Positions 25,868 to 33,758 of a DNA stretch of 64,000 nucleotides are shown here, piece by piece. How positions within the stretch are numbered: position 1 is the stretch's first letter; each line of letters starts with the position of its first letter. Position numbers and translations under genes: made by a program. This stretch comes from Actinoallomurus vinaceus. GTDB lineage: Bacteria > Actinomycetota > Actinomycetes > Streptosporangiales > Streptosporangiaceae. The notes under the pieces are model-generated. The model was given only the letters and a program-made list of their open reading frames with translations, was not told where the DNA came from and made no database searches. The stretch lies in the NCBI RefSeq assembly GCF_039542055.1, contig NZ_BAABHK010000002.1:930001-994000 (forward strand). The letters run 5' to 3'.

Positions 25868-26665
25868 TCAGACCTTGCGCCACTGGGGGACCCAGGCGCC
25901 GTCCTCGACGGTGTAGTCGCCGAACAGGGACGGCGCCTCCTTGCGCATGAGCTCCGCCACCTTGCCGAAGACCAGGCGGATCTCCTCTTCGGCGCCCGCC
26001 GCCGTACGGGCCTCGATCACGTGCCGGATCGTACGGACGTTCGCCGTCCAGACGAGACCCGTGCCGACGCCCTCCGGGGCGAAGCGGCGCATGAAGCTGG
26101 TCTTGTGCTTCTTCTCCTTGAACGGCACGCCCTCGTCGTCGAGACCGAAGTGCCCGGTCATCCACCCCTGGAACTCCTCCAGCTGGTCGAGGACGGCCGT
26201 GGCGCGCTTCATCAGCTCGGCGTCGGCCCGCGCCCACTCGGGGAACCAGAACGGGATCTCCTGGAGCCTTACGTAGCGCAGCGACTCCTGCGAGATGGCC
26301 ACGCCGGGCCGATGTCTGGCGAGCTCATGGGTGAGCACCCTGCTGACGTTGTGCAGGACGAAGGAGAAGCTGACGTGCTCCAGCACCGAGCCGTGCAGGC
26401 TCCGGAGGATGTTCTCCAGGTACGCCGCCTGGTCGGTGCGGACCCGCGTGACGTTCGGGTTCAGGCCGGGCTCCCAGGAGCGGTAGCACAGCCGTCCGGC
26501 GAACTCCGCGAGGTTCTCCGGGTCGTTCAGCTCCGCGTCGAGATCACCGCGGTCGAGTCGCTCCAGCCAGCTCTCGCCCCCGACCTCGGCGAGGTAGCGC
26601 GCCACCTCGTCGTAGTCGAACTCGGGACGTGCGACCAGGTAGACCTCGGGTTCAACGCTCTTCAT
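25868..26665 (-). CDS. thyX: Flavin-dependent thymidylate synthase
   Basis: 265 residues. It methylates dUMP to dTMP with methylenetetrahydrofolate and reduced FAD. The ThyX signature is present as RHRPGVAISQES (Arg117, His118, Arg119 ... Ser128), the form with eight residues between RHR and Ser. Further support comes from LEHVSFSFVLHNVSRV and the substrate-binding end NVRTIRHVIEARTAAGAEEEIR. Start ATG follows the motif AGGCTTGGGCGTC; GAGG-like ribosome sites are weak. It is divergent from the gene at 26762. Such proteins act as tetramers in the cytoplasm. Confidence 0.95.
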   Translation of the reverse strand: MKSVEPEVYLVARPEFDYDEVARYLAEVGGESWLERLDRGDLDAELNDPENLAEFAGRLCYRSWEPGLNPNVTRVRTDQAAYLENILRSLHGSVLEHVSFSFVLHNVSRVLTHELARHRPGVAISQESLRYVRLQEIPFWFPEWARADAELMKRATAVLDQLEEFQGWMTGHFGLDDEGVPFKEKKHKTSFMRRFAPEGVGTGLVWTANVRTIRHVIEARTAAGAEEEIRLVFGKVAELMRKEAPSLFGDYTVEDGAWVPQWRKV

Positions 26666-26761
26666 GACGCCCAAGCCTAGTGGCTGACCGGGTAATGGAC
26701 GTCTTATCCGAACACTCCTGACAGGTATAACTGATGTCGAGCACCTGCCCCAGGAGGAGCC

Positions 26762-27265
26762 GTGACCGAGACCACGATCACCAGGACCGGCGCCCATCGA
26801 CCCCGGCCGATCGGCTTCCTGAAGCTGCACGAGTCGGCCGGCTGGCGGCTGAAGTTCTACGGCATCGCCGCGGACGGCGAGGGCCCCAGGCCCGAGGTGG
26901 TGAGGACCGCCGAGCTGCTGGTCCCCACAGCGCTGCCGAGCCCGGGGGCGCACAGCGGCGGCGACGACCCGTACGACATCGACCGGTACGGCGTCGGCTT
27001 CGTCATCGTCCACGACGCCGTCGACTACGCCTTCGTCCTCTACCACTGGTGGGCCGGGGAGAACGAGGTCCACCAGCGCATCTTCTCCGCGCTGCCGAAC
27101 CGCCTCGGCGCCATGCGGCCGCACCCGACGCCCGCCATCGGATCCGTACGGGAGCTCGCGGTCACCGACTTCGAGCGGCGTGCCTGGCTGGAGAATGTCC
27201 TCAAGAACGCCGACGGCGCCGACGTCGAGGCCTATCTGGCCGAGCACTTCGAGGGAGAGGTTTGA
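26762..27265 (+). CDS. Conserved hypothetical protein, coupled to the molybdoenzyme
   Basis: 167 residues from GTG 26762 with strong ribosome site AGGAGGAG. No family was recognised. It is soluble, with an N-terminal GFLKLHESAGWRLKFYGIA and a central aromatic stretch YDIDRYGVGFVIVHD and YAFVLYHWWAGENEVHQR. The stop codon overlaps the TTG start of the molybdopterin oxidoreductase gene (TTGA), so the two are translationally coupled. This suggests an accessory, assembly or substrate-handling role for that enzyme, which is an inference. A TATAAC element near 26728 could be its -10. Confidence 0.75.
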   Translation: MTETTITRTGAHRPRPIGFLKLHESAGWRLKFYGIAADGEGPRPEVVRTAELLVPTALPSPGAHSGGDDPYDIDRYGVGFVIVHDAVDYAFVLYHWWAGENEVHQRIFSALPNRLGAMRPHPTPAIGSVRELAVTDFERRAWLENVLKNADGADVEAYLAEHFEGEV

Positions 27266-29286
27266 ACAAGGTCTGGGGCGCGTGCCCGCTGGACTGCCCG
27301 GACGCGTGCTCCTGGGTGGTGAGCGTCGAGGACGGCGAGGCCGTGGGCATGCGCGGCAATCCGGCCCACCCGGTGACCCGCGGGGCGCTCTGCGTCAAGG
27401 TCAACCGGTACCTCGAGCAGACCCGCGCCGAGGACCGGATCCTGCATCCGCTACGCCGTGTCGGGCGCAAGGGCGAGGGCCGGTTCGAGCGGATCAGCTG
27501 GGACGAGGCCCTCGACGAGATCGCCTCGAGGCTCGGTGAGATCCGGGAGACGTACGGCGGGCAGGCGATCTGGCCGTTCCACGGCACCGGGTCCCTCGGC
27601 TACATCCAGGGCCTCGAAGGGTTCGCCGGCCGCCGGTTCTTCAACGTACTCGGCGCGTCGATCCATGACCCGACGATCTGCTCCATCGCGGGCAGCAGAG
27701 GTCTGAAGTACACCCTGGGCACGGCCGGCGGCATGGACCCGGAGGACTTCGCCCGCTCGAAGCTGATCCTGCTGTGGGGCACCAACCCGCTGACCAGCGG
27801 CCACCACGTGTGGAAGTTCATCCAGGACGCCCGACGCGACGGCGCGTACGTCGTCGCGATCGACCCGGTGCGCACCCGCTCGGCGGCGCAGGCCGACGAG
27901 CACCTGGCCCCGCTGCCCGGCACGGACGCGGCCCTGGCCCTCGGGCTGATGCACGTGATCGTACGGATGGGGGCGCACGACCAGGAGTTCATCGACCGGC
28001 ACACGCTCGGGTGGGAGGAGTTCCGGGCGCGGATCGAGGAGTTCCCGCCGGACCGCGTCGCGGAGATCACCGGCCTGCCGGAGGAGCGGATCGTCGCGCT
28101 CGCCGAGCGGATCGCCCGGACCCGCCCCACCGCGATCCGCGCCACGCAGGGCATGCAGCGGCACGCGGGCGGCGGCATGGCGCTGCGCACGCTCGCCTGC
28201 CTGCCGGGCGTGACCGGCGACTGGGCGCTGCCCGGCGGCGGCCTGTGCTACTCGACGAGCGGGCACTTCAAGCTGAACCTCCCGGGGCTGGTGCGGATCG
28301 ATCTGCTGCCGCACCCGGTCCGGACCCTGTCGATGACGCGGCTCGGTGAGGGCCTGCTCGACGTGGACGGCCCGCCGGTCAAGGCGCTGTTCGTCATCGC
28401 CGCGAACCCGGTCGGCAGCAACCCGCACCAGACCAAGGTGCGCCGGGGTCTCGCCCGCGAGGACCTGTTCACCGTCGTGCTGGAGCACTTCCCGACCGAC
28501 ACGACCGACTACGCCGACATCGTGCTGCCCGCCACGATGCAGACCGAGCACCTGGACGTGATCGCCGGGTACGGCCACCTGTACCTGGTGTGGAACGAGC
28601 CCGCGGTCGCGCCGCCGGGCGAGTGCCTGTCCACCTCGGAGACGTTCCGCCGCCTCGCGCGCCGGATGGACCTGACCGAGCCGAGCCTGTACGACTCCGA
28701 CGAGGACCTCGCGCGGCAGCTCATCGACTTCCCGCACCCGTCGCTCGCCGGGATCACCGTGGAGACGCTGCGCAAGCAGGGGTTCGCCCGGCTGAACGTC
28801 GCCCGGCCGTTCCTGCCGTTCGCCGACGGGTTCCCGACGACGTCGGGCCGGCTGGAGTTCTACTCGACACGCGCGACGCGCGTCGGGCTCGACCCGCTGC
28901 CCGGCTACACCCCGCCCGCCGATCCCGGCGACGGGCTCGTCCTCATCTCCGCGGCGTCGCACCACTTCCTCAACACGACGTTCGGCAACAACCCGGAACT
29001 GCGACGGCGGTCGGGCGCCCCGACGGTCACCGTGCACCCGGACGACGCCGCCGCACGCGGCATAACCGACGGAGCGCGCATCCGGGTGTCGAACGCCCGC
29101 GGTTCGTTCGAGGCCGTCGCCCAGGTGTCCGACCGCGTACGGCCCGGAGTGGCGGCGACGTCGAAGGGGCACTGGGCGAAGTTCAACGGCGGCGCGACGG
29201 TCAACGCGACCATCGACGAGCGCGACTCCGACATGGGCGGCGGCGCCGTCTTCCACGACAACCGCGTCGAGATACACGCAATATAA
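27262..29286 (+). CDS. Molybdopterin-containing oxidoreductase (DMSO-reductase family)
   Basis: 674 residues from TTG 27262, overlapping the upstream stop; ribosome site GAGGGAGAGG is adjacent. The N-terminus carries a 4Fe-4S motif, CPLDCPDAC ... GALCVK, followed by Mo-bis-MGD domains (WGTNPLTSGHH, VVAIDPVRTRSA, GMQRHAGGGMA, NPVGSNPHQTKV). The likely molybdenum ligand is Cys in DPTICSIAG, by alignment with the selenocysteine loop of formate dehydrogenase H. The final 120 residues are the molydopterin-dinucleotide-binding domain (TVHPDDAAARGITDGARIRVSNARGSF). No Tat signal is present, so it is cytoplasmic. Related proteins are annotated as formate dehydrogenase- or nitrate reductase-like; the real substrate is unknown. 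Confidence 0.9.
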   Translation: MNKVWGACPLDCPDACSWVVSVEDGEAVGMRGNPAHPVTRGALCVKVNRYLEQTRAEDRILHPLRRVGRKGEGRFERISWDEALDEIASRLGEIRETYGGQAIWPFHGTGSLGYIQGLEGFAGRRFFNVLGASIHDPTICSIAGSRGLKYTLGTAGGMDPEDFARSKLILLWGTNPLTSGHHVWKFIQDARRDGAYVVAIDPVRTRSAAQADEHLAPLPGTDAALALGLMHVIVRMGAHDQEFIDRHTLGWEEFRARIEEFPPDRVAEITGLPEERIVALAERIARTRPTAIRATQGMQRHAGGGMALRTLACLPGVTGDWALPGGGLCYSTSGHFKLNLPGLVRIDLLPHPVRTLSMTRLGEGLLDVDGPPVKALFVIAANPVGSNPHQTKVRRGLAREDLFTVVLEHFPTDTTDYADIVLPATMQTEHLDVIAGYGHLYLVWNEPAVAPPGECLSTSETFRRLARRMDLTEPSLYDSDEDLARQLIDFPHPSLAGITVETLRKQGFARLNVARPFLPFADGFPTTSGRLEFYSTRATRVGLDPLPGYTPPADPGDGLVLISAASHHFLNTTFGNNPELRRRSGAPTVTVHPDDAAARGITDGARIRVSNARGSFEAVAQVSDRVRPGVAATSKGHWAKFNGGATVNATIDERDSDMGGGAVFHDNRVEIHAI

Positions 29287-29372
29287 CGGATTTGGCCAAG
29301 ACGATTCCGAAATAGCGCGTTTCGCGACTGATCAATTTGCGAGGATGGCAATCCCAGCCTAAATTTCCGGCC

Positions 29373-30239
29373 ATGCCGTCACTCGAACACGAAGCACTCG
29401 CCATGCTCTTCGGCAACCGTCCCGACCTCGCAGCGGAAATCCTCCGAGATGCGTTAAAAGTTCCGATTCCAGCCTACGACAAAGCGCTGATCGAGTCGGG
29501 CGACCTCACCGAATAGCATCCGGCCGAATACCGTGCCGACAGGGTCATCACCTACGAGTCCGGCGACCCCGTGCTGGCCGTGGTGTTCGAAGTGCAGCGC
29601 AAGCGCGACCCGGAGAAGCGGTGGAGCTGGCCGGTGTACATCGCCGGCCTGCGCGCCCGGAAGCGCTGCCCCGTGATCCTTCTCGTCATGTGCGTCAGCG
29701 CGACCGTGGCCGATTGGTGTGCGCAGCCCATCGATCTGGGGCACCCCGGCTTGACGCTCACGCCGCTGGTGCTCAAGCCCGACGCCGTGCCCGTGGTGAC
29801 CGACCGACAGGAGGCCATACGCTCTCCAGAGCTCGCGACGCTGTCGGCCGTGGCACACGGTACGGGGCCCTATCGGCGGGAGGTGTTCAATGCCCTGCTC
29901 TCGGGAGCCGCTGCCATCGATGACGAGCGCGCGAAACTGTACATTGACATCGTGTGCGCGATTCTTCCTCAGATCGCGAAGCAGGAGCTGGAGGAAATGA
30001 TGTTGAGCGGAACGTACGAGTACAAAAGCGACTTTGCGCGTAGGTACGTCGCTCAGGGCAAGGCCGAGGGCAAAGCTGAAGGAGAGGCGACGGCGATACT
30101 CAAGGTGCTCGCGGCGCGCGGCATTCCGGTCTCCGATGAGGCTCGAGGGCGCATCATGGGGTGCACCGATCTCACCGTGCTCGAAGCCTGGGTGGAGCGG
30201 GCCGCCACCGTCGACTCGATCGACGCGATGTTCGACTGA
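29373..30239 (+). pseudogene. Rpn/PD-(D/E)XK nuclease-like gene interrupted by an amber codon
   Basis: From ATG 29373 the frame encodes a typical actinobacterial Rpn-like protein (PSLEHEALAMLFGNRPDLA ... GDLTE), then meets TAG at 29514-29516. It continues in the same frame with HPAEYRADRVITY, the nuclease-type VFEVQRKRD, WCAQPIDLGHPGLTLTPLV and a C-terminal YKSDFARRYVAQGKAEGKAEGEA helix, ending at 30239 (289 codons in all). One base change (for example TAC to TAG) explains the break. The downstream 222 residues could still be translated from GTG 29571. It uses a TTA codon (29454) and more A/T than its neighbours, suggesting transfer. Intact members are linked to recombination-promoting nucleases. 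Readthrough is not excluded. Confidence 0.75.
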
Positions 30240-30242
30240 GGC

Positions 30243-30394
30243 CATGTGTCGGCCGGGTGAACGCCTCGACGGTCGTCGCCGGCGGGCCAGGTCTGCTCGG
30301 TCACGATCGCGGTCGGGCTCCCGCCGTCCCCGTCCCGCAGACACGCGTGCACGATGGTGACCGGCGAATCGTTCCGGCGACGGCGGCCGTTCAC
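30243..30394 (-). pseudogene. PhzF-family N-terminal remnant
   Basis: The minus frame reads VTIVHACLRDGDGGSPTAIV, TEQTWPAGDDRRGVHPADTW. The piece HACLRDGxGGSPTAV is the N-terminus of actinobacterial PhzF/diaminopimelate-epimerase-fold proteins. Only about 40 residues remain before the sequence merges into the Rpn pseudogene. There is no sensible start codon. It is probably a gene broken when the Rpn element arrived. Confidence 0.45.
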
Positions 30395-30759
30395 GTGAGC
30401 GGCCGCTGCTGCATGCGGGTCGCCCAGCGGTCGGCCCAGTGGTGGAGTCGCGTCAGGTCGGTGGCGAGGTCCTGGCCATCGGGGGTCAGGGCGTAGCCGC
30501 GTTCCGTGCGGTGGACGATCCCCGCCTCACCGAGTTCGGCGAGGCGTTGGGCGAGCACGCTGGAGGAGACGCCATCGCATCGCTGCTGGAGCCCGCGGAA
30601 CGTGGGCCCAGGGGTCTGCGCGAGCTCCCAGATGATGCGCAGGGTCCATCGGTGGCCGAGCAGATCGAGCAGGGCCATGATCGGCCGTCCCGTTGCCGAG
30701 CCACGGACCGGCCGGCCTGGCAGCGGTGTCGCCGAGCGGTCGTCTGAGTCGCGGGCCAT
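30391..30759 (-). CDS. HxlR-family regulator
   Basis: 122 residues from ATG 30759 (AAGGA 5 nt upstream). It is a winged-helix HxlR/DUF24 protein: ALLDLLGHRWTLRIIWELAQ, FRGLQQRCDGVSSSVLAQRL and GYALTPDGQDLATDL. These small dimeric regulators often respond to aldehydes, quinones or oxidants and usually control the divergent gene. Here that gene encodes a carboxymuconolactone decarboxylase-like protein, with the palindrome GTGCTTC-N7-GAAGCAC between them. Cys residues are limited to the one in QQRCDGV, a possible redox sensor. Confidence 0.88.
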   Translation of the reverse strand: MARDSDDRSATPLPGRPVRGSATGRPIMALLDLLGHRWTLRIIWELAQTPGPTFRGLQQRCDGVSSSVLAQRLAELGEAGIVHRTERGYALTPDGQDLATDLTRLHHWADRWATRMQQRPLT

Positions 30760-30796
30760 CCCTGTCCTTGCCAACGAAGAGTGCTTGATCGGCTGC

Positions 30797-30829
30797 GTGC
30801 TTCTACTTTCGAAGCACTCATGTTAGCGT
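30797..30829 (+). promoter_or_regulatory. Divergent operator/promoter for HxlR and CMD genes
   Basis: GTGCTTC (30797-30803) and GAAGCAC (30811-30817) form a perfect inverted repeat, with another GTGCTT at 30781. TTCTAC (30801-30806), 17 nt, then TAGCGT (30824-30829) is a possible promoter. The start codon GTG at 30837 lies where transcription should begin, so the CMD mRNA is probably leaderless. Confidence 0.5.
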
Positions 30830-30836
30830 CCTTCGC

Positions 30837-31481
30837 GTGCCTCGTTTTTCGAAGCAGACGCTGGTGCCGCGTCTCACGCCTGTCGAACCTCCCTACGACC
30901 CCGAAACCGCCCAGGCCCTCCGAGCGCTGGGCCCGCCCCTCGCCCTGTTCCGGATCTTCGCCCGGCGGCCGGAGCGGGCCGAGGGCATCCGCCAGTGGGG
31001 GCGGTACTACATGTCACGCCGATCAGCGCTGTCGTTGCGCCATCGCGAGCTGGTGATCGACCGGACGACCGCCCGCTGCGGAGCCGAATACGAATGGGGC
31101 ATCCACATCGCGCTCTTCGCGGACAAGGTCGGCCTCGACGCCGAGCAGATCCGTTCCCTCGTCACCGGGACTCCGGACGACGCCTGCTGGACCGAACCGG
31201 CCGACCGCGCGGTGATCCGTGCCGTGGACGGGCTGTACGGCGCGGGCGACCTGGCGGACGACCAGTGGCAGGAGCTGATCGCCGCGGTCGGCAGCGAGGC
31301 GGCGGTCGACCTTCTGCTGGTCTGCGGGTGGTACCACGCGATCTCGTTCGTCGCACGCGCCTTGCGCCTGCCACCCGAGCCCGGTACACCGGCCTTCTCC
31401 GACTATCGGCGCCCACGCCCCAACGAGCGCGACTCCGAAGACGCGCTCACGGACGCCACTGGACAGACCCCGGTCCTCTAG
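30837..31481 (+). CDS. Carboxymuconolactone decarboxylase-family protein
   Basis: 214 residues from GTG 30837, with no ribosome site and a -10-like TAGCGT 8 nt upstream. The CMD/AhpD-like core is visible as LSLRHRELVIDRTTARCGAEYEWGIHIALFA; the single Cys and EYEWGIH match family members lacking the CXXC of AhpD. Function could be lactone decarboxylation, hydroperoxide handling or neither. It is divergent from an HxlR regulator. Its stop lies one base from the stop of the convergent hydrolase gene. Confidence 0.85.
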   Translation: MPRFSKQTLVPRLTPVEPPYDPETAQALRALGPPLALFRIFARRPERAEGIRQWGRYYMSRRSALSLRHRELVIDRTTARCGAEYEWGIHIALFADKVGLDAEQIRSLVTGTPDDACWTEPADRAVIRAVDGLYGAGDLADDQWQELIAAVGSEAAVDLLLVCGWYHAISFVARALRLPPEPGTPAFSDYRRPRPNERDSEDALTDATGQTPVL

Positions 31482-31482
31482 A

Positions 31483-32295
31483 TCACGGTGCGTGATGTTC
31501 GAGGAATTCGCGGAGTCGGTCGGCGAACTCGGTGGGGTGGGTGGCGAAGCCGACGTGGCCGCCGGGGAGTTCGATCAGTTTCCGGTCGAGTAGGGCGCCG
31601 AGTTCCGCGGTGGCCCGGTAACAGGGGCGTCCTTGCGATTGGTGTCCGGCGGCCGGAATGACCTGGCCGGCGTGACGCTTGAGGGTGTCCAGGTCGAAGG
31701 CGATGGCGGGGTACTGGCGTAGCTCGTGTTCGAACCAGTAGGTGGCGTTGGCTCGGACGCGCGGGTTGCTGAGGTCCATTGCGCGGGCCATGGCGTAGCC
31801 ATCCGAGGCGACGAAGGTTCGCTCGCGGAACAGGGTCATCGCCGGTGCGATGCCTGAGCTGCGGTACAGGTCGTAGATCTGGTGGAAGAAGTCGATCCAG
31901 TGCTGCCCGTCGTGCAGTAGCCGCAATGCCGGCGGCTCGTACGGGACGAGATGGCCGACCGCTTCGGGGTGCCGTGTCAGCAGGTGCAAGGCGATGAGAG
32001 CGCCGGAGCTGGTGCCGAATACGATCGCGGTCCGGTGGCCGGTGTGTTCGATGAGACGGCGGGCGTCGTCGGCGTCGGTGTCGAGGCGACGAGAGTAGTC
32101 CTGGGGACCGTCGAGTGAGCTGCGGGAGAATCCGCGCCGGTCGTAGGTGACCACGGTGAAGTGGGCCGTCAGGTGCTCGGCGAGTGCCGTGAACGGGCGG
32201 GCGTCGCCGCTGGCTCCGGGGATCAGGAGGAGCAACGGGCCGCTGCCCCGGATGTCGTAGTAGAGCTTTGCGCCGGGCACGTCAACGATGTCCAT
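31483..32295 (-). CDS. Alpha/beta-fold hydrolase
   Basis: 270 residues from ATG 32295 (GAGGAA 4 nt upstream). It has the classic fold: LLLIPGASGDARPF (oxyanion region), TYDRRGFSRSS, nucleophile Ser in FGTSSGALIA (GxSxG) and the catalytic His in ELPGGHVGFATHP. Substrate unknown; sequences of this kind are often annotated as hydrolases, haloperoxidase-like proteins or esterases. It is downstream of and 31 nt from the DUF2218 membrane-protein gene, probably an operon under the TetR at 33123. Confidence 0.88.
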   Translation of the reverse strand: MDIVDVPGAKLYYDIRGSGPLLLLIPGASGDARPFTALAEHLTAHFTVVTYDRRGFSRSSLDGPQDYSRRLDTDADDARRLIEHTGHRTAIVFGTSSGALIALHLLTRHPEAVGHLVPYEPPALRLLHDGQHWIDFFHQIYDLYRSSGIAPAMTLFRERTFVASDGYAMARAMDLSNPRVRANATYWFEHELRQYPAIAFDLDTLKRHAGQVIPAAGHQSQGRPCYRATAELGALLDRKLIELPGGHVGFATHPTEFADRLREFLEHHAP

Positions 32296-32326
32296 GGGTT
32301 CCTCGCAAGGGGGTCGCGGAGATGGC

Positions 32327-33004
32327 CTAGTGCGGCCGGTGGCTTCGTGTCCGGGCGCGGAGGTGCGTGCCCAGGTGGGGGATGTGCCTGCTGCGGAGGA
32401 CGCGGCGGCCAAGCGTGAGCAGGACGAGCTTCCCGGCGACCATGGCCAGGACGATGTCGATGGTCAGACCGGCCCACCGCGATTTGCCCATGATCGCCGC
32501 GCCCAGTCCGAGATGAACGGCGACGGCCACCACGATGACCAGGGTGAGCAGGATCGTGTTGCGGTAGCGGCGGCGAGCCGCGGTGGCTGCCTCGGTCGAC
32601 GCCTCTGCGGTGCTGTCCACGGTTGCCGGGTCCCCGATCGAGGTCCTGGGTGGCGGCCAGGTCACGCTTATCCGGCTCCGCCGGCCGAACCGTTCCAGGT
32701 CTCTGGTGACGATGGCCTGGATCTGGTGCAGGGCCTCTTCATCGGCGGCGTCCACGCGCAGGGTGAGGGTGTCGTCGGTGGCGTCCAGGGTCGCCTGGCC
32801 CCAGGGGTCGATGGTGATGACGCCATGGGTGTCGGAGTATTCGGCGTGGACGCGCAGGTCGCCGCGGGCCAGCGCGGCGGTGGCGGCGTGGGGGCACGGC
32901 CGGTGGCCGCCGCCGGTCTTTCCCATGGCTTCCGCATGTCGGCACAGCTGCACCAGGTAGCGGCTCGGCCGGTCGATGTGGAGGGCGGTTTCCGAGGTCA
33001 GCAT
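32327..33004 (-). CDS. DUF2218 domain protein with C-terminal membrane segments
   Basis: 225 residues from ATG 33004 (AAGGA 7 nt upstream). Residues 1-105 are a DUF2218 domain (TALHIDRPSRYLVQLCRHAEAM, ITIDPWGQATLDATDDTLTL, LHQIQAIVTRDLERFG). A charged linker follows, then two hydrophobic helices (TILLTLVIVVAVAVHLGLGAAI and GLTIDIVLAMVAGKLVLLTL) and a very basic tail. DUF2218 proteins are usually about 100 residues and soluble, often linked to siderophore or metal genes; the added membrane anchor is unusual. First gene of a two-gene unit with the hydrolase. Confidence 0.82.
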   Translation of the reverse strand: MLTSETALHIDRPSRYLVQLCRHAEAMGKTGGGHRPCPHAATAALARGDLRVHAEYSDTHGVITIDPWGQATLDATDDTLTLRVDAADEEALHQIQAIVTRDLERFGRRSRISVTWPPPRTSIGDPATVDSTAEASTEAATAARRRYRNTILLTLVIVVAVAVHLGLGAAIMGKSRWAGLTIDIVLAMVAGKLVLLTLGRRVLRSRHIPHLGTHLRARTRSHRPH

Positions 33005-33111
33005 GCCAAGTCCTTTGTCGAAGGTCGGGGAGTCCGGGGCACGGTGAGCAGCCAGGCCGGCGCTGGTACCGCATCGCCGTCGACGTCCCGGAGCCGCCGC
33101 CGGACGCGTTT

Positions 33112-33145
33112 TACAATACAGTATGTCGCGATCAATACAACTGTC
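33112..33145 (+). promoter_or_regulatory. TetR promoter with imperfect repeats
   Basis: TACAAT (33112-33117) is a near-consensus -10 placed so that transcription would begin at or near ATG 33123. ACAGT (33118) and ACTGT (33140) are inverted half-sites around TCGCGA, a candidate TetR operator in the spacer shared with the DUF2218 operon. Confidence 0.4.
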
Positions 33146-33758
33146 TCGCGTGACGCCAAAGCGTATGATCAGTGACATGCCGAGACTCTGGAGCCAGACC
33201 ATCGCCACACACCGCGATGCGGTCCGCGAGGCCGTCTTGGACGCCACCGCGGCTCTGGTCGCCGAGCATGGACTGACCGGCGTGACGATGTCCCAGATCG
33301 CCAAGGACGTCGGCATCGGGCGCGCGACGCTGTACAAGTACTTCCCGGACGTCGAAGCCATCCTGCGCGCCTGGCACGAACGCCAGATCGACGAACACCT
33401 GACGCAACTGCTCCAGATTCGCGACCAGACCGAATCCGCCGCGCGGCGGCTGGAGGCCGTGCTCGCGGCCTACGCGGAAGCGACGTCGCACCACGGACGT
33501 CATGACGGTGACCTCGCCGGCATGCTGCACAGCGGTGAGCACGTCGCGGCAGCCCATAAGCGCCTGCGCGAATTCGTCCAGGAACTGGTCGTCGATGCGG
33601 CGGCGGCCGGAGCCGTACGCCAGGATGTCCCCGCCGACGAACTGACCCTCTACTGCCTGCACGCCTTGGCCGCAGCCATGGACCTGCACGACCCGGCGGC
33701 GCTTGGCCGCCTCATTCAGACCATCCTGACCGGCCTACGACCAAGCGACCTTGCCTAA
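33123..33758 (+). CDS. TetR-family regulator
   Basis: 211 residues if begun at ATG 33123, which fits a leaderless message; ATG 33165 or 33177 (PRLWSQTIATHRDAVREAVL) are alternatives that remove a non-conserved lead. Helix-turn-helix: VTMSQIAKDVGIGRATLYKYFPDVEAIL. The C-terminal domain is of the WHG/TetR_C type with unknown ligand. It is divergent from the DUF2218-hydrolase operon, its likely target. Its end overlaps the convergent amidohydrolase gene by 4 nt. Confidence 0.88.
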   Translation: MSRSIQLSRVTPKRMISDMPRLWSQTIATHRDAVREAVLDATAALVAEHGLTGVTMSQIAKDVGIGRATLYKYFPDVEAILRAWHERQIDEHLTQLLQIRDQTESAARRLEAVLAAYAEATSHHGRHDGDLAGMLHSGEHVAAAHKRLREFVQELVVDAAAAGAVRQDVPADELTLYCLHALAAAMDLHDPAALGRLIQTILTGLRPSDLA

